Shown: positions 51,038 through 62,443 of the stretch, piece after piece
Numbering within the stretch: the stretch's first letter is position 1
Layout: each line of letters starts with the position of its first letter
NCBI GenBank assembly: GCA_003640385.1
Contig: RCAB01000150.1
Location: 62,001-126,000 of the forward strand
Source of the DNA: Setaria digitata
Lineage: Eukaryota; Nematoda; Chromadorea; Rhabditida; Setariidae
Direction: 5' to 3'
DNA: 64,000 nt
Translations under genes and position numbers: made by a program
The notes under the pieces: generated by a model
What the model was told of the DNA's origin: nothing
Database searches by the model: none
The model's input: the letters and a program-made list of their open reading frames with translations, nothing else

Positions 51038-52273
51038 GCAATAATAAAAACTAAAATTTGTATGTAAAGAAAAATTGATATCATTACTGAAAAGTGTTTT
51101 TTCTAATATGAAAGAAGGATATAGCTAAGTTTGATAATGACTTCTTGTAATCTCTTGAGTGCTAAAAAAAGAAAACATTTGAATGCGAGGAGATAAAAAA
51201 AAAAATTAATGAAATTTATAGAATGTGACGATCATTAAATTACTACTTGGTAAAGACCTTGAAATGATGGCTAATTTAATTATAGGTTTCGTGAAGAAGC
51301 ACAACAAGATATTGATAGTAGTTCAGAATTAGTAGAAGAACTTTCAAGACAGACTGATGAGTTAAGGCGGCAAAAAATTGAAGCTTTGCCAAGAGCATCG
51401 GTTACTGAGCAGGTATCGAAATATTTTAATAATTTATGTGATGCTTAGATATCAATCCTTGATAAGTTCTTTGATATTTGGATGAATTAAATATTTTCTA
51501 AATTATTTGTTATTTGAAAAGGATTTATTTAGTAAGATATTTACTCACTTTTTTCTACATTCATTTTGAAATAGAGATTTCAACAATTAATATCAAATTT
51601 AATTTGGAGTTTTTTCGTCTTACTTTTTATAGTCTTTTGTATATGCTATCAAATTAATCTGCATGCACTTCTTACTAATATTCAGTACTTAGTTGAAACT
51701 AAAAGATAATTCTTATTATTAGTTAATAGCTAACAGTTCATATGTTGTGATAATTTTTAGTTTTTTATAAAATTTTATTCCCCAATGAAAAGTTCTTTTA
51801 TTTAGATAGTATCGCTGGAAAACGAAGTAAATCGTTATCGGAAAGAAAATAAAGAATTGAAACGACAGAATGAAGATTTACAGGCTCAATTGATTCATGA
51901 TTCCATTGAAGCTGGACAGAATTTGCTTAAAAATTTTGATGGTGAGACAAAAGCATCGTTAGCCGAAGAACTGAGTGGGAAAGATTCTACAGAAGTATAA
52001 TTTTTTTTTCTTTTGCTCTTTTTTTTACTAGAAGAAATAAAAATTTAGTAAAATTAATAAAATTTTTAAATTTATGGTTGCTTAATCACTCAGAATAATG
52101 TTCTATTTGCTTGTTTTTTTTTTTAGCTAATGAATGCATTAAAAGAACAAGAAATATGTAATCAAAAGCTGCGAAATTATATAAATGGTATTTTGATGCG
52201 GGTCATTGAATTACATCCTGAAATTTTGGAAATTAAAGAGAGAGATGAAAGGGAGTCATCGGATAGTAGCTGA
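46480..52273 (+). CDS. Class II Rab11 family-interacting protein (FIP3/FIP4 type), 5' end uncertain
   Basis: Class II FIPs link Rab11 (and Arf6) on recycling endosomes to motors and act in traffic to the cleavage furrow. Seven exons in phase: 46480-46659, 48903-49048, 50119-50224, 50730-50899, 51286-51412, 51806-51994, 52127-52273, giving 354 residues. The Ser-rich head ([12 protein letters not shown]) leads into a long coiled coil with heptads throughout: [40 protein letters not shown] and [18 protein letters not shown]. The last exon holds the Rab11-binding domain: [19 protein letters not shown], then [17 protein letters not shown], with the same order as human FIP4. The N-terminal EF-hands are not in these exons; a candidate lies at 36455-36547. 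Stop TGA at 52271-52273, with a likely 3' UTR intron (52289-52582) and AATAAA at 52814-52819. Identity is secure from the C-terminal half. Confidence 0.9.
48205..48278. repeat. 37-bp tandem duplication in a Rab11-FIP intron
   Basis: Two adjacent copies (48205-48241 and 48242-48278) share tgatgtcttcaattaatta in a 37-bp unit that starts tctaaatgag or tttagatgaa; a third truncated start (tctaaattagc) follows. The period equals that of the unrelated repeat at 19729-19850, probably by chance. Confidence 0.75.
49943..50117. repeat. TA/ATAA low-complexity block before an exon
   Basis: About 175 bp made almost only of tatata, ataaataaata and their reverse complements, able to fold on itself. It ends directly at the acceptor atatacag of the Rab11-FIP exon at 50119. 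Length variation is expected here and could affect recognition of that exon. Confidence 0.8.
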
Positions 52274-54903
52274 CGATTTCCTGATCAGGTATTTTCATTT
52301 CTTAATTTTTTCTTCGTAGTTTCAAATTTGTACAGAAGAAATGAGATAAAATTATTTGAAACGTATAGTTGAAAACAAAACAGGTATGCTTTTTTTTCCG
52401 CTTTTTTTATTTTGTTGGAGAATTGTTGATATGAAGTTACTGATATGATCTTCGAAATTTTCTACTTTTTAGGATATGCTTGTTGAAGCAATCTATCGAA
52501 ATCACATTTTCGTTATCACTCGTTATTTTCATCATTATTAATATAGATAAAAAAAAATTTTTTCCATTTTTTAAAATTACAGAAGCAATGTACGTCAAGA
52601 TCGTTACCTGGTACAACGCTTTCCTTCACGCAACACCATACGGAATCATTACATCACGGATCATCTGACTCATCACGTCTCCCTTCAAAAGAAAACTTCA
52701 CAGCAAAGCTTTACAGTTATTGGTCCGCAGACTGGAATATTTTCCGATCATAGTTTTGATTGATTCTGATATTGTGTTGTGCTGGGCTAATAACTAAGGT
52801 ATATTCAAACAACAATAAAATTTTTATATTCCTGATGTTATATTTCAAATTTCCATGCACAATTTTAAAGTACTGATTACATTCCTAAAACGAAACTCGA
52901 AATATCAATGGGTTAATTTCGCTTACAAGCTAAAAACGATCAAGCTTAAGCCAATATGATGCTAATTATGTGTTAAAATGTGAAGTCATCAGTTGATTTT
53001 CTATTTTGCTAATTTATTATCTAGCATTTATCATATTGGATTAAGTATCATTGCTTCTGATCAGTGTTTATATTTGCCTTCCTTTCATTTCTTTCTTTCC
53101 TTCTTTTCTGAAAATAATTTTCTTGTACGACGGTTGTTTCGCTTGTTTACTTGTTTATTTGGGTGTATTTTTTCCTTTTTCCTCTTAACTTTAAATTTTA
53201 ATAAACAATTTATTTCATTCTAACTCGTTTCATTGTCCTGGGATAATACTTTCTCCTCTCAAGCTTTAATTTTTTTTCCCTTTTTTGTTAATAAATATTG
53301 GAATTTTTAACAGTTTTTAACTTGCGAATTGTATGTGGCAAGATTAATTCTTAAATGAAAATGCTTTTGAACTAACCATTAACATTTCCGTCGTTTTCAT
53401 CCTTAAAATGCTTATCAAATTCACGGAATTATGTACCAAAAGCTTCTTTTCAGTAAAATTAAATTTTCCAAATGTTTGTTTTATGATTTCATAATTTTCT
53501 TTGCAAACGAACTTCAACTTTTTTTTACTGTGATTTGTTTCGAAATTTCACATTTTGTTTGTTCAGTTACATTTATTTTGCTTTATAGTTCCTTAATTGT
53601 GTTTTTATATAAACAAGTTCTTCAATTTTAATTGCCTAAATTTTATTAAGGTCATTTAGCGACTCATTACGCCATTCATGTCTTTTGCGTTTCAACCTAT
53701 GCAATTATCATTAGCTATGCTAATCTAATCTGGCTGCTAATCAAATTAATGAACATATATAATTTTGCTGATAATTGAAATTTATATTATTTGTTTAAAG
53801 TAGTATCAAAGAAAAAATGGGCACACATTAGGTAAGAGTATGAAAGTTTCACACAAAGGTTTATCATATGGATAGGAGTAATATTTTTGAGAATTTCTGC
53901 GCTAACTAAAATTCTGCTGAATTTTCGCTCCTGCCAAGATATATCGGATGGATCATAAATAACTCTTGAATCGATCAATAGCAGAAATTTTGACATTTTA
54001 GCAGCTTGCCTGCAGGAACTCTTAAAGATGTTCGATTCTTTTTTTGAAGGGAAAATATTGGTTTAGAAGTGCGTTCCTAGTCTCATTGCGATAATTTTTC
54101 CACGTCTGATTATAAATTTTTATTTCATCAGAAACTGATATTTCCCTCAAAAAGGAATTGTGGGATATGAGAAATCCCGTCTGAAATCATACATATCACA
54201 TGAAGCATATGTAAATGCATAAAAATAAAAGTTACTGTAAAATATTCCTTTAAATCCTTTTTATTAGAAAAGGAGAGTAAATAAAAAGAACATATTTGCA
54301 CTATCAATTGTCAATTACAATGGGAAGTATAGTCTCGAATTGGAATTTCAAGAATTTCTCATACTCCCTTCGTTCCCTAAATACTGTGAAAATAATCAAA
54401 TAGGAATAATGAATTTTAAATAAGATATTTTAAGTTGGAAGTTTGATACTGATCATTGTGAACATTAATTATAAACTTGATCATAGTTAGATGAGATGCA
54501 TACGCACTTGTAATGCGATGTATTCTCGATTAAATATGATTTCAAATTTAGACATTTAGTAATAAGCAAGCACTATAATGATAGAGTGAAAAAAAATGAA
54601 GTAGCAGTAGTATTAAATTAATTAATGACAATTTTATGTATATTTGCATAATTGTATTTGAAATTTAAGTATCTAGAAGAGAAATTTTTGAAAGCAAAAC
54701 TGAGAATAAATAATGCGCAAAAATAATAATAATATTCGAAATTATTATATTCCACTCAAAAATTTAATTAATTTATAAATCATTTGCAAAATAATATTAG
54801 AAGCATGTGTGCATTAATGAATTTGAATTAAGTCGCCTATAAAATCTTAACATTGGCTGTTGATGCAAATAATTTTGATTTCAACTTTTAAAATTTCAAT
54901 TTA
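52274..54903. other. 3' UTR and convergent intergenic region
   Basis: The Rab11-FIP gene (plus) and the next gene (minus) end towards each other across this 2.6 kb. The first part holds the FIP 3' UTR with a probable intron (donor ATCAG|GTATTT at 52288/52289, acceptor TTACAG ending at 52582) and AATAAA at 52814-52819. The remainder is AT-rich with no exon that I can support. Confidence 0.5.
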
Positions 54904-56548
54904 TTAATAGCAGAAAATCCAGAAGCATTTGGAACGTCGAAACTTTCCATCTTTTTCACGTTTTGCATTTAACTTTTCTTCGATACTTGTTAGCGTATTA
55001 TGACTTTCAGATAATTCAGCATCCATTTGATTATAGTAATCGTATACTTCTTGAAGTATTTTTGTAACCTAAAATAGGAAAGATTAATTTAGTTTTAATA
55101 AATAGCTCTGATAGTATTTTTTTTTTTTTTGCAACTTATTTAATTTAATTTTTTTTTTTTATTATCAGTTTCATTTTCAATCTTTCTGAAACTACTGCAA
55201 TTTTTGGACGCAAACTTCTTCAAATTTTGATTTAATTAGTAAATATTTAGACATTTATTACCTACTAGTTTCAAATGCACATAGTGAATATTTGTTAATG
55301 TGATCTTATTTCATGATAATTCATTATCATCAACTTGTTGCATGATAACTTATCATCATCGATCAACTTGCTGTACAACAATAATTTATTATCATGAAGT
55401 TATATTGTGTGATAATTGATTAAAATGTTTATTCTTATCATACCTCATTTGTCAGATTTCGAATTTTATCAATATGCTGAATTGTATGAATGTTTGCACC
55501 AAAATTATCAATATCGAGAATGCTCTGTTCGATTCTCTGAATCCGAAGACGTACGACCGGCAAACGACGCCATTTCTTCAACGCATTACGCTTATTGATG
55601 TCTTTTTCTAATGCAAAAGCATTCGCTTTCATTTTCAGCGTTTCCAACTGTTTATTAGCTTCATCGAACTCAAACTTTTGATACGTATCACGGAACTGTA
55701 AAATAACCATTCTCAATAATTTTTATCTCTAATTATCCTGAAACTTTATTGCTTGTCTATCATTTGGATAATTTACTTTTTACCTACATTATTATTTGGA
55801 TAGATCTATATTTACCGGTCATTTCGGTAGCTAATGCTTATTCGTAGAGTTTAAATGAAATTCATGTTTGTAATTTATTCCATTTCAAAATTGCTCAATT
55901 TTGATCTGCTGTAATGCTCATTATTTTTCCGGAATTTCAACATTTTAAGTCTTATAGATCATTTCATTGAGTATTTCTATGATTGCAATATCCTTCTAAT
56001 GTTAACTTTTTCCTTTATATATATATATATACACGTGTTGATTCAAAGTTTGTTGATTTAAAAGTTTAAAAATTTAATTATTAGATTAAAACCTTTGCAA
56101 CTTCTTCTTTCCAAATCGTCAGATCGACCGGTTTTTGTAGCCATGCTGTTGAATTGATTAGTAACATTTCATTTTCAATTTCATCAAGATTTTCAACACC
56201 CTAATATAACATTTCTAATTAGTCTTTTAATAAATAACTGAACTGCTAAATGATTAATATCAAATATTAAATAATTTTAATATTTCTAAAGGATTAATTC
56301 AAATCATCCATTATTCTATAACAAATCTATTCCTAAATTTGATATTCAAGAAAAAAAAAATTTTCTTTTCAACAAAATTTCAATGAAATTCAATAACCAT
56401 CGTTTTATCATATTCATATAGTGTAGCAAGATTGATTTCATCTTCATTTTCGGCATGTTCTTCTTGTTTTGCTTGACAAATTAAACACAATGGCTGAAAT
56501 ATTATTTGTGTTTATTGTCTCATTTATTGTTTTACTTTGTATATAAGA

Positions 56549-56585
<37 letters not shown>

Positions 56586-56951
56586 GAAACAAAGCAATTT
56601 AATTTGAATTTCATTATTCTTCTTTTTTGTAAAAAAATTAGTTAACATCTACAAGTAATATTTTATTATGAAAAATTTGCCAACATTCTTTCATTTATCA
56701 GTCAATTTCATTGACAGTAAATGAGAAAAATGTGAAATTTGCTCAATCAATTTTGTATTTTTTTAAAGTTCAATTTTTCAGAAATTAAACTCAAACTTTT
56801 CTGTATAATAAAATTTTTGAAATTTTACCTGATGTTCAACATTTAGCACTTGAAAGCCATCATCAGAATCGGTTTCCACAGGGTGAGCAATTATAAGAAT
56901 AGATTGTCCAATAAAACATAGAAGTATGAATATTTGAAAATGAATGAACAT
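54904..56951 (-). CDS. Secreted helical protein ending in a CFWIFC ring; possible peptide precursor
   Basis: I do not recognise the family. Five exons on the minus strand: 56829-56951, 56398-56493, 56093-56200, 55444-55695, 54904-55068, all GT-AG in phase 0, 247 residues. It starts with a signal peptide (MFIHFQIFILLCFIGQSI). CLIC in exon 2 is the only Cys pair before the C-terminus. NST (residue 89) and NLT (residue 189) are glycosylation sequons. The middle is strongly helical and charged, with KKWRRLP and a possible coiled coil (IRIQRIEQ, then VTKILQEVYD). The chain ends KFRRSKCFWIFCY and a stop. The dibasic RR followed by a six-residue Cys ring with Phe-Trp at the extreme C-terminus is the layout of urotensin-II precursors (CFWKYC). 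That a peptide is released is inference. It could equally be a membrane-free structural protein with a hydrophobic tail. Confidence 0.75.
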
Positions 56952-59547
56952 TTTTGAAAGTAATACTGAAATTTTCGTCTTTTTTTTTTTCTTCTTTTAT
57001 CCTAAAAATATTGGCGAAAAAAAAATGCTGAATGAAGGAATTTGATAATTATCGCTTTTTTATTTCAATAATAAAATAAGGAAAAAAAAGGGACAAATTT
57101 ATTTCATCATTGAAAACGAATTGAATTGATAATTTCATGAATTTTCAAATTTTACATTTTCAGCAAATCTTTGTCAAAACAATTAAAATTTTAATTGTAA
57201 AAAATAAACTAAAAAGCTCTTCATTTTACTTTCCTATTTGCATAAATCATTGATGTCTTTCACCTCAAAGATTATTGAATTTAATGAAATTTATAAATTA
57301 TCAAAAGAAATTGTAGAAAAAAAAAGGAATAAATTATAATTAAATGGAAAAGGACAGGTGAGAGAGGACAATTTGAATGTTTTGCTTGTGAGTGGGGTAA
57401 TGATATTGGCTATAGCAGATGGCCATGGCCATTCTAATAATCTATCATTGGTCCACTTTTTTGGAAGGTCAGATGACCATGGGAAAATAGTGGATAAAGA
57501 AGAGGAAGAAAAAGATGCAAAGAAAATGGATGACCTTCGACCTTTTTTAAGCTGAATTAATTGTCGATTGTTGCTGACCTTCATTAATCCCAAGTGAATG
57601 TTTTATTCGTTGCATTATGTTAAACCATATAGAAGTGTGTTGTGCAAAGTTGAAAAAGAAATTGAAAACTGAAATGAAAATCAGAATTTGAAAATTTTAA
57701 ATAACAGTGAAAAAGTTGATGTTACTTAAATTTGAATTCTGATTCGTCACTTTTTTTCCGATTGAAAATCTACAGTAAAATCAAAAATTTTTGATTTTTC
57801 TTTTCATTGCATCGATAAATTTCATGTTTGAATGGATAAATACTTGGTAAAAAATAAAACTTGATATCAAATCAAATATGAGTAATTAAGACACTATTTT
57901 TTTGTCTTTTAATTCTAGCAATTAATGCAAATTTTAGTAACCTAAAATTCGGTAAATTTTCAAACGAATGAAAAATTTAGCTTTGATTAGAAAATAGTTC
58001 ACTGTAAACATTATCAAACAAAAGTTGGTTTAATAATCTAATTTAGAACAAGGATCAGAATAGTTTATTTCCTCACGTTGTAAAATTTTATCATATGAGA
58101 ACTTTAACATGAATGTAGCATATCAGTTCAAAACTTCTCCGCTTATCATTTGGTGATAATGAATTCATCCGCTGTTTCTACCTGCAATGTATCATATATT
58201 AGAATATAAAATTGAATTTTGCACTAATTTATTTCCTTTCAAATTTTATTTTAATCAATACAATAAGTAAGTGGACATATGAAATTTATTTTTATCAGAG
58301 ATTTTTTTAAAAAGTAATCAAATTTTTATTTCTTATAAGTAGTGTATATATTGTTCATGTATTTGTATAGTTTGCATCATTTTTACGAGGGTCAAAGGTT
58401 AATCTAGTAATAATGTAGCAAGATGAATCAATATCGGAATCTGTCTTTAACAAGAAAGGCACAATTTTTTCGCTATGCGACATAACGACAATTAATTGAG
58501 CATATTGAGCATATTTTTCATCCACTTGACGATACAGCCGAAAAATGTTCCAAAATGGCAGAGGTATGAAACGGCAAGTAGCAAATGTTACGGCAATGCA
58601 ATCAAAAAATGATCAGGCCATTTATGGATATGCCGTTTAATTAATGCTTATTTGGATGAGTAATTGAATCTGAATTCTCATTTTGCATCAATACTTTTAC
58701 GATGCTGAGCTGATATTTTCGCACTTGGAAAAAAAAAAAAATATTTCCTGTGTTGTGTGGTTTATTTTGTGGTTAAATGATAAAACTGATAAAGTGATGG
58801 AAGGGTTAGTTGGATCATTAATCAGTAAAACAATAAATGATATAGAGGATATGAGAGGATGTGACGTAAATTTAATGAACTTTATAAAAATCATTTAATT
58901 GAATAATCATTTAAAATTGGCACATACCATTTATATTTCAAATATTTTATTTAAAACTTTAATTAAAAAAAAAAAAAACCTTTCTTTCCATGTCTATTTC
59001 AATTATTCGTAATTCCAATGAGGTAAAAAAAAAAAAAAGAAAAAAAAGCATAACAACATGGTTTAACAATAAAATATTATCGGACAACTATTTTTTATCA
59101 AAATATATTTTCTTTGAAATGAGCCATTTGCGCATAGCTTAGCCAAATTTGAAATCCAGTTGCTTGTTATCTGAAAATGCAGGTGAAATTGTTTAATATG
59201 CTACCTAATAATGCTATCAAATATTTACTTTATCAGTGAAAATTTCCCAATTACTTGACGCATATCAAGAGAGCACAGCTTTTTTTCCCGTCACATCATG
59301 ATAAAAAAAAATTTTTTTAAATGAATTGATTCCATTTTTTCATCATTAAAATAATCATTTTCTGCGCATTGGTGACGAAACAAATTTAGCAATTGTATTA
59401 TTATGGAATAAATTTTATGTAAAATTAGCCAATAATCTGATAATGGAATTATGTTAATAGTGATAATGATTGATAATGTGATAGAAGCTAATCGATTAGA
59501 AATGTTTTTTTTTTTTTTTTTTTTTTAATACTTTGAAGGAATTTTAG
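56952..59547. other. Intergenic between two minus-strand genes
   Basis: About 2.6 kb. It should contain the promoter of the secreted helical protein. The stretch 57355-57560 is noticeably less AT-rich and open in both directions (with a palindromic gatggccatggccatt), but neither strand gives a recognisable product. CTTATCA occurs at 58141. The rest is AT-rich with poly-A runs near 58970 and 59028. Confidence 0.45.
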
Positions 59548-61010
59548 TTAAGCAAAATGATAATTGAAACTTATCAACCAACATCCAAGAAGAATGATTC
59601 CTAATGCTCCGTAAAGAAGGCATAACGTGAATCCTAACGCAGTTGTGATAAGGAATGCCCGTCTTACCGATGATTCTGAACTTTCGTATTCTAAATTAAA
59701 ATTAAATTTTTAAAAATGATTGTTGTTTAAAGTTTTTCCAAAATTTTGACCTTATCATTTTTTTTCGTAAAATTTCAGCCAGTAGCAAGTAATTACACAG
59801 CCAGATTAAGCAGTGTAATTACTTGCTACTTAATAAGATTCTATTTAAAATTATCTTTTAATTTTTGTTTCAAACATTTAATTGCATAGAAAATGAATTG
59901 GATGATTATTTACGACAATATTTAAACTGAATTGTACTTTCTTAACGGAATATTAAAAAAAAAAAAAAGAAAAAGAAAATGATCGTAATCATGATCAAGA
60001 TTGTTTTTCTTGTTCAGAAGGCCTCTATTAATAAATTCTTATCACAGCTAATTATTATGTCACAATATAAGCACTTCTAGAAGTTTAGTGATTTTAAAAG
60101 AAAACTAAATATTAATTTTCATACCAGAAATCATATTTCTCTAACCGTTATAGCAGTTTAAATAAATTCTCTTAAAAATTACCAAGAATATAAATGAACT
60201 TATCATTGCCATTTTCTTGTTTCTCCCCCTAAATTGCAATTTTATTAGATTTTGTTTCTAATCATTCGATCAAAAAATCCAATATCATGTACATAAATAT
60301 GCTTAANTGTTCAATATGTTAATTAATTAATTATTAATTAATTAATTTAACATATTAATTAATTAATTAATTAATATGTTAAATTCAATTAATCCAATAT
60401 GCTTAATGCTTCAAACGAAATCAAAATCTGATACGAAGAACTTTTTTTTTTTTATGAGCATAATAGAATTAATTATCAGGACTAAATTATCATAAAATTG
60501 GACGATTAATTTCACTTGAACGTGTTACAATTATTATTACATTGACGACCGTTTTTTAATTCAATCAATATTTCTGTGGAAAAAAAAAAAAAAATGTGAA
60601 AGAAATTTTTCTTCAAAAATATTTAAAGGATAATATTAATTGATGTGCATTTTTTTTTTTAAATTTTTTCATGAGTATTTCTTATCAACAACCATTGGGT
60701 GATATTATTGTATGTTATCACTTACCTCATCTACTAATTCCTTATCACTGCGACGCTGTTGAACCGCCTTCTCTTCGTCTTTTTTAGTTAATTTTGTTTT
60801 TTCAACTTTAATTTCGACATCTTTTTTTCCTAAAATCGCTTTCCCTGTCTGGTTTGCTTTACCATTTTTTCGCTTACTTCCACCAATTGCCGGGCCAACA
60901 CCAACCACTGTCTTCTCAATACTGGACTGAATCGGTGTCTCGGGAGCAGGCTCAACATTAGCATTTGGCTCGGCCTTAGTTGGATCCAAAATTTCATAAT
61001 CATCGCCCAT
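59548..61010 (-). CDS. Orphan membrane protein with C-terminal anchor
   Basis: I do not recognise this protein. Two exons on the minus strand: 60722-61010 and 59548-59690, 143 residues. The N-terminal 95 residues are hydrophilic and disordered: an acidic start (MGDDYEILDPTKAEP), then Pro/Thr-rich, then a Lys-rich segment (GGSKRKNGK, EKTKLTKKDEEK). The second exon has YESSESSVRR followed by a hydrophobic stretch of about 30 residues (LITTALGFTLCLLYGALG, then IILLGCW) that could be one long or two short helices, and a short tail. The layout suggests a protein anchored by its C-terminus with the charged part in the cytosol. In-phase splicing needs the donor GTGATA at 60721; the better-looking GTAAGT four bases earlier gives the wrong phase. 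The intron is about 1 kb and contains a perfect hairpin (59781-59830). Confidence 0.6.
59781..59830. repeat. Perfect 18-bp inverted repeat with 14-nt loop
   Basis: The arm agtagcaagtaattacac (59781-59798) is exactly complementary to 59813-59830, with a 14-base loop starting agccag. The arms are not simple AT repeats, so chance is less likely than for other palindromes here. It lies in an intron of the orphan membrane protein gene. It may be a remnant of a foldback element or a structured RNA; the stem is short for a microRNA precursor. Confidence 0.75.
60344..60385. repeat. 42-bp perfect palindrome of TTAA units
   Basis: The sequence from aatttaacatatt to aatatgttaaatt is its own reverse complement, centred on (ttaa)n. 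A related half-arm (aatatgttaattaatt) lies just before it near 60314, and the N at 60307 precedes both. The palindrome probably caused the assembly break. Confidence 0.75.
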
Positions 61011-62443
61011 ATTTTTCTGGCTGGATGAAAGTTATTGCTTATCATAATCTAATCACTGGCAAATTTATTTCGTAGTAAAATAAAAATTCATTTGTAAATT
61101 TCATTGAACATCAACATTTTCAACTACAAACAAAAATTTATGCTGATAATTTTTAAATTAACCTTTAATTTGTCAATTATTTTCAAGTTCAATTTCCTAA
61201 TTACGAATGTAATTATGAAAATGCTTATCAGTTATATGGAAATTAAACAACCAGCATGATAAATTAATTGCTTAATTATTCTCTACTAGCAGTATTATAA
61301 AAATAATGTGTGTTTTCCGCGAATTTACACTATCTTATCACATCATCCAATCATACTTCTCACATCCCTTCTAATAATTCCCTCAGATTCTCTTGCTTAT
61401 CAGTGATTTCGCCATCTATTTGTACCTGCACAATACGACACTGATGATTATTTAACACATTCGAGAGCTATATAGTTATGAATTTAAATTAAGAAATTAA
61501 TTTCACCTTTCAGTCACTATATCAAGGTAACGCGTGAAACACAATCAGCTGATAGAATCAATCAAAAAAGTGCCTTTTTCTTCTTACGTTTACTTTTATT
61601 TGAACTATTATGCAAATTAGTTTATTCATTATACCAACTACATCTTACATGTTTCAGTGAAAGTATTGTCATTTTGGGAATTATGGAATTGTGCTCCATT
61701 CCGGGCTCACAACAAATGTCTGACCTCACTTGTGGTCTAGTTGGGTCACATCGTGACATTTACGTGTTTGTCACATGAACCATCACACGAAAACATGCCG
61801 CCATCTTCATAAGTTGCTTCCATGTACCGTCAATTCCATACAGTAATTTAATTGAGATTTAGGAATTTCATTTTGTCCCTTAAATTAAATGTAGAAGAAA
61901 AACATCTAGGGTATCATTCTTCCCGTACCTCGAATAATCCCGCGATATCCCGCATGCTTCTGCCTTTATATGTGTATGATATTTATGCATCATGGATAAC
62001 GCATGTTCATCTTTAGTTGTACCTCCCGAATATGACGAAGAGTTGAATCATTTGGTTAGATATTATCATTATTGTTACTATTATTATTATCACTTTGATA
62101 ATGGAAAATAGAGATGGGCGAAGTGATACAACTGATTATTGAGTATATATTAAATTATAACATATATTATTTCTTGTTCTTCGTTTTGTCCTGATCTTTA
62201 CAAATTTTCAAAAAATTATTGTTTGTAACGAAGTCTGAAATAGAATTGTGTTGGAAGTGTTTGCATGAGATGTGACATGATGGTGACACTTGTAGAGCGG
62301 TTGCAGAAGAATGCCAAATACTTGATGCAATTTGCTTCTACTTTCATTGATTCTATTCAATTAATTCAATTAATTTATCGTAATAGTATCTATTTTAGTT
62401 TTTTGCCAAGAAATTCCCATCAAGCAATGATAGTGGTAAAGAA
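61011..62443. promoter_or_regulatory. Divergent upstream region with GATA motifs
   Basis: This region separates the minus-strand orphan membrane protein (start 61010) from the plus-strand apoL-like gene. CTTATCA occurs at 61038-61044, 61224-61233 (as CTTATCAGTT), 61334-61340 and 61396-61405 (as CTTATCAGTG). These match the TGATAAG core of GATA factors. A stretch at 61680-61830 is less AT-rich. Near 62265-62370 an open frame (LVERLQKNAKYLMQF) might be an upstream exon of the apoL-like gene, but I find no donor that joins it. Confidence 0.4.

Noticed and set aside
57358..57555. 65-codon plus-strand and 100-codon minus-strand open frames
   Set aside because: Both overlap the same base-composition island and neither has a recognisable product; kept only as a low-interest observation.
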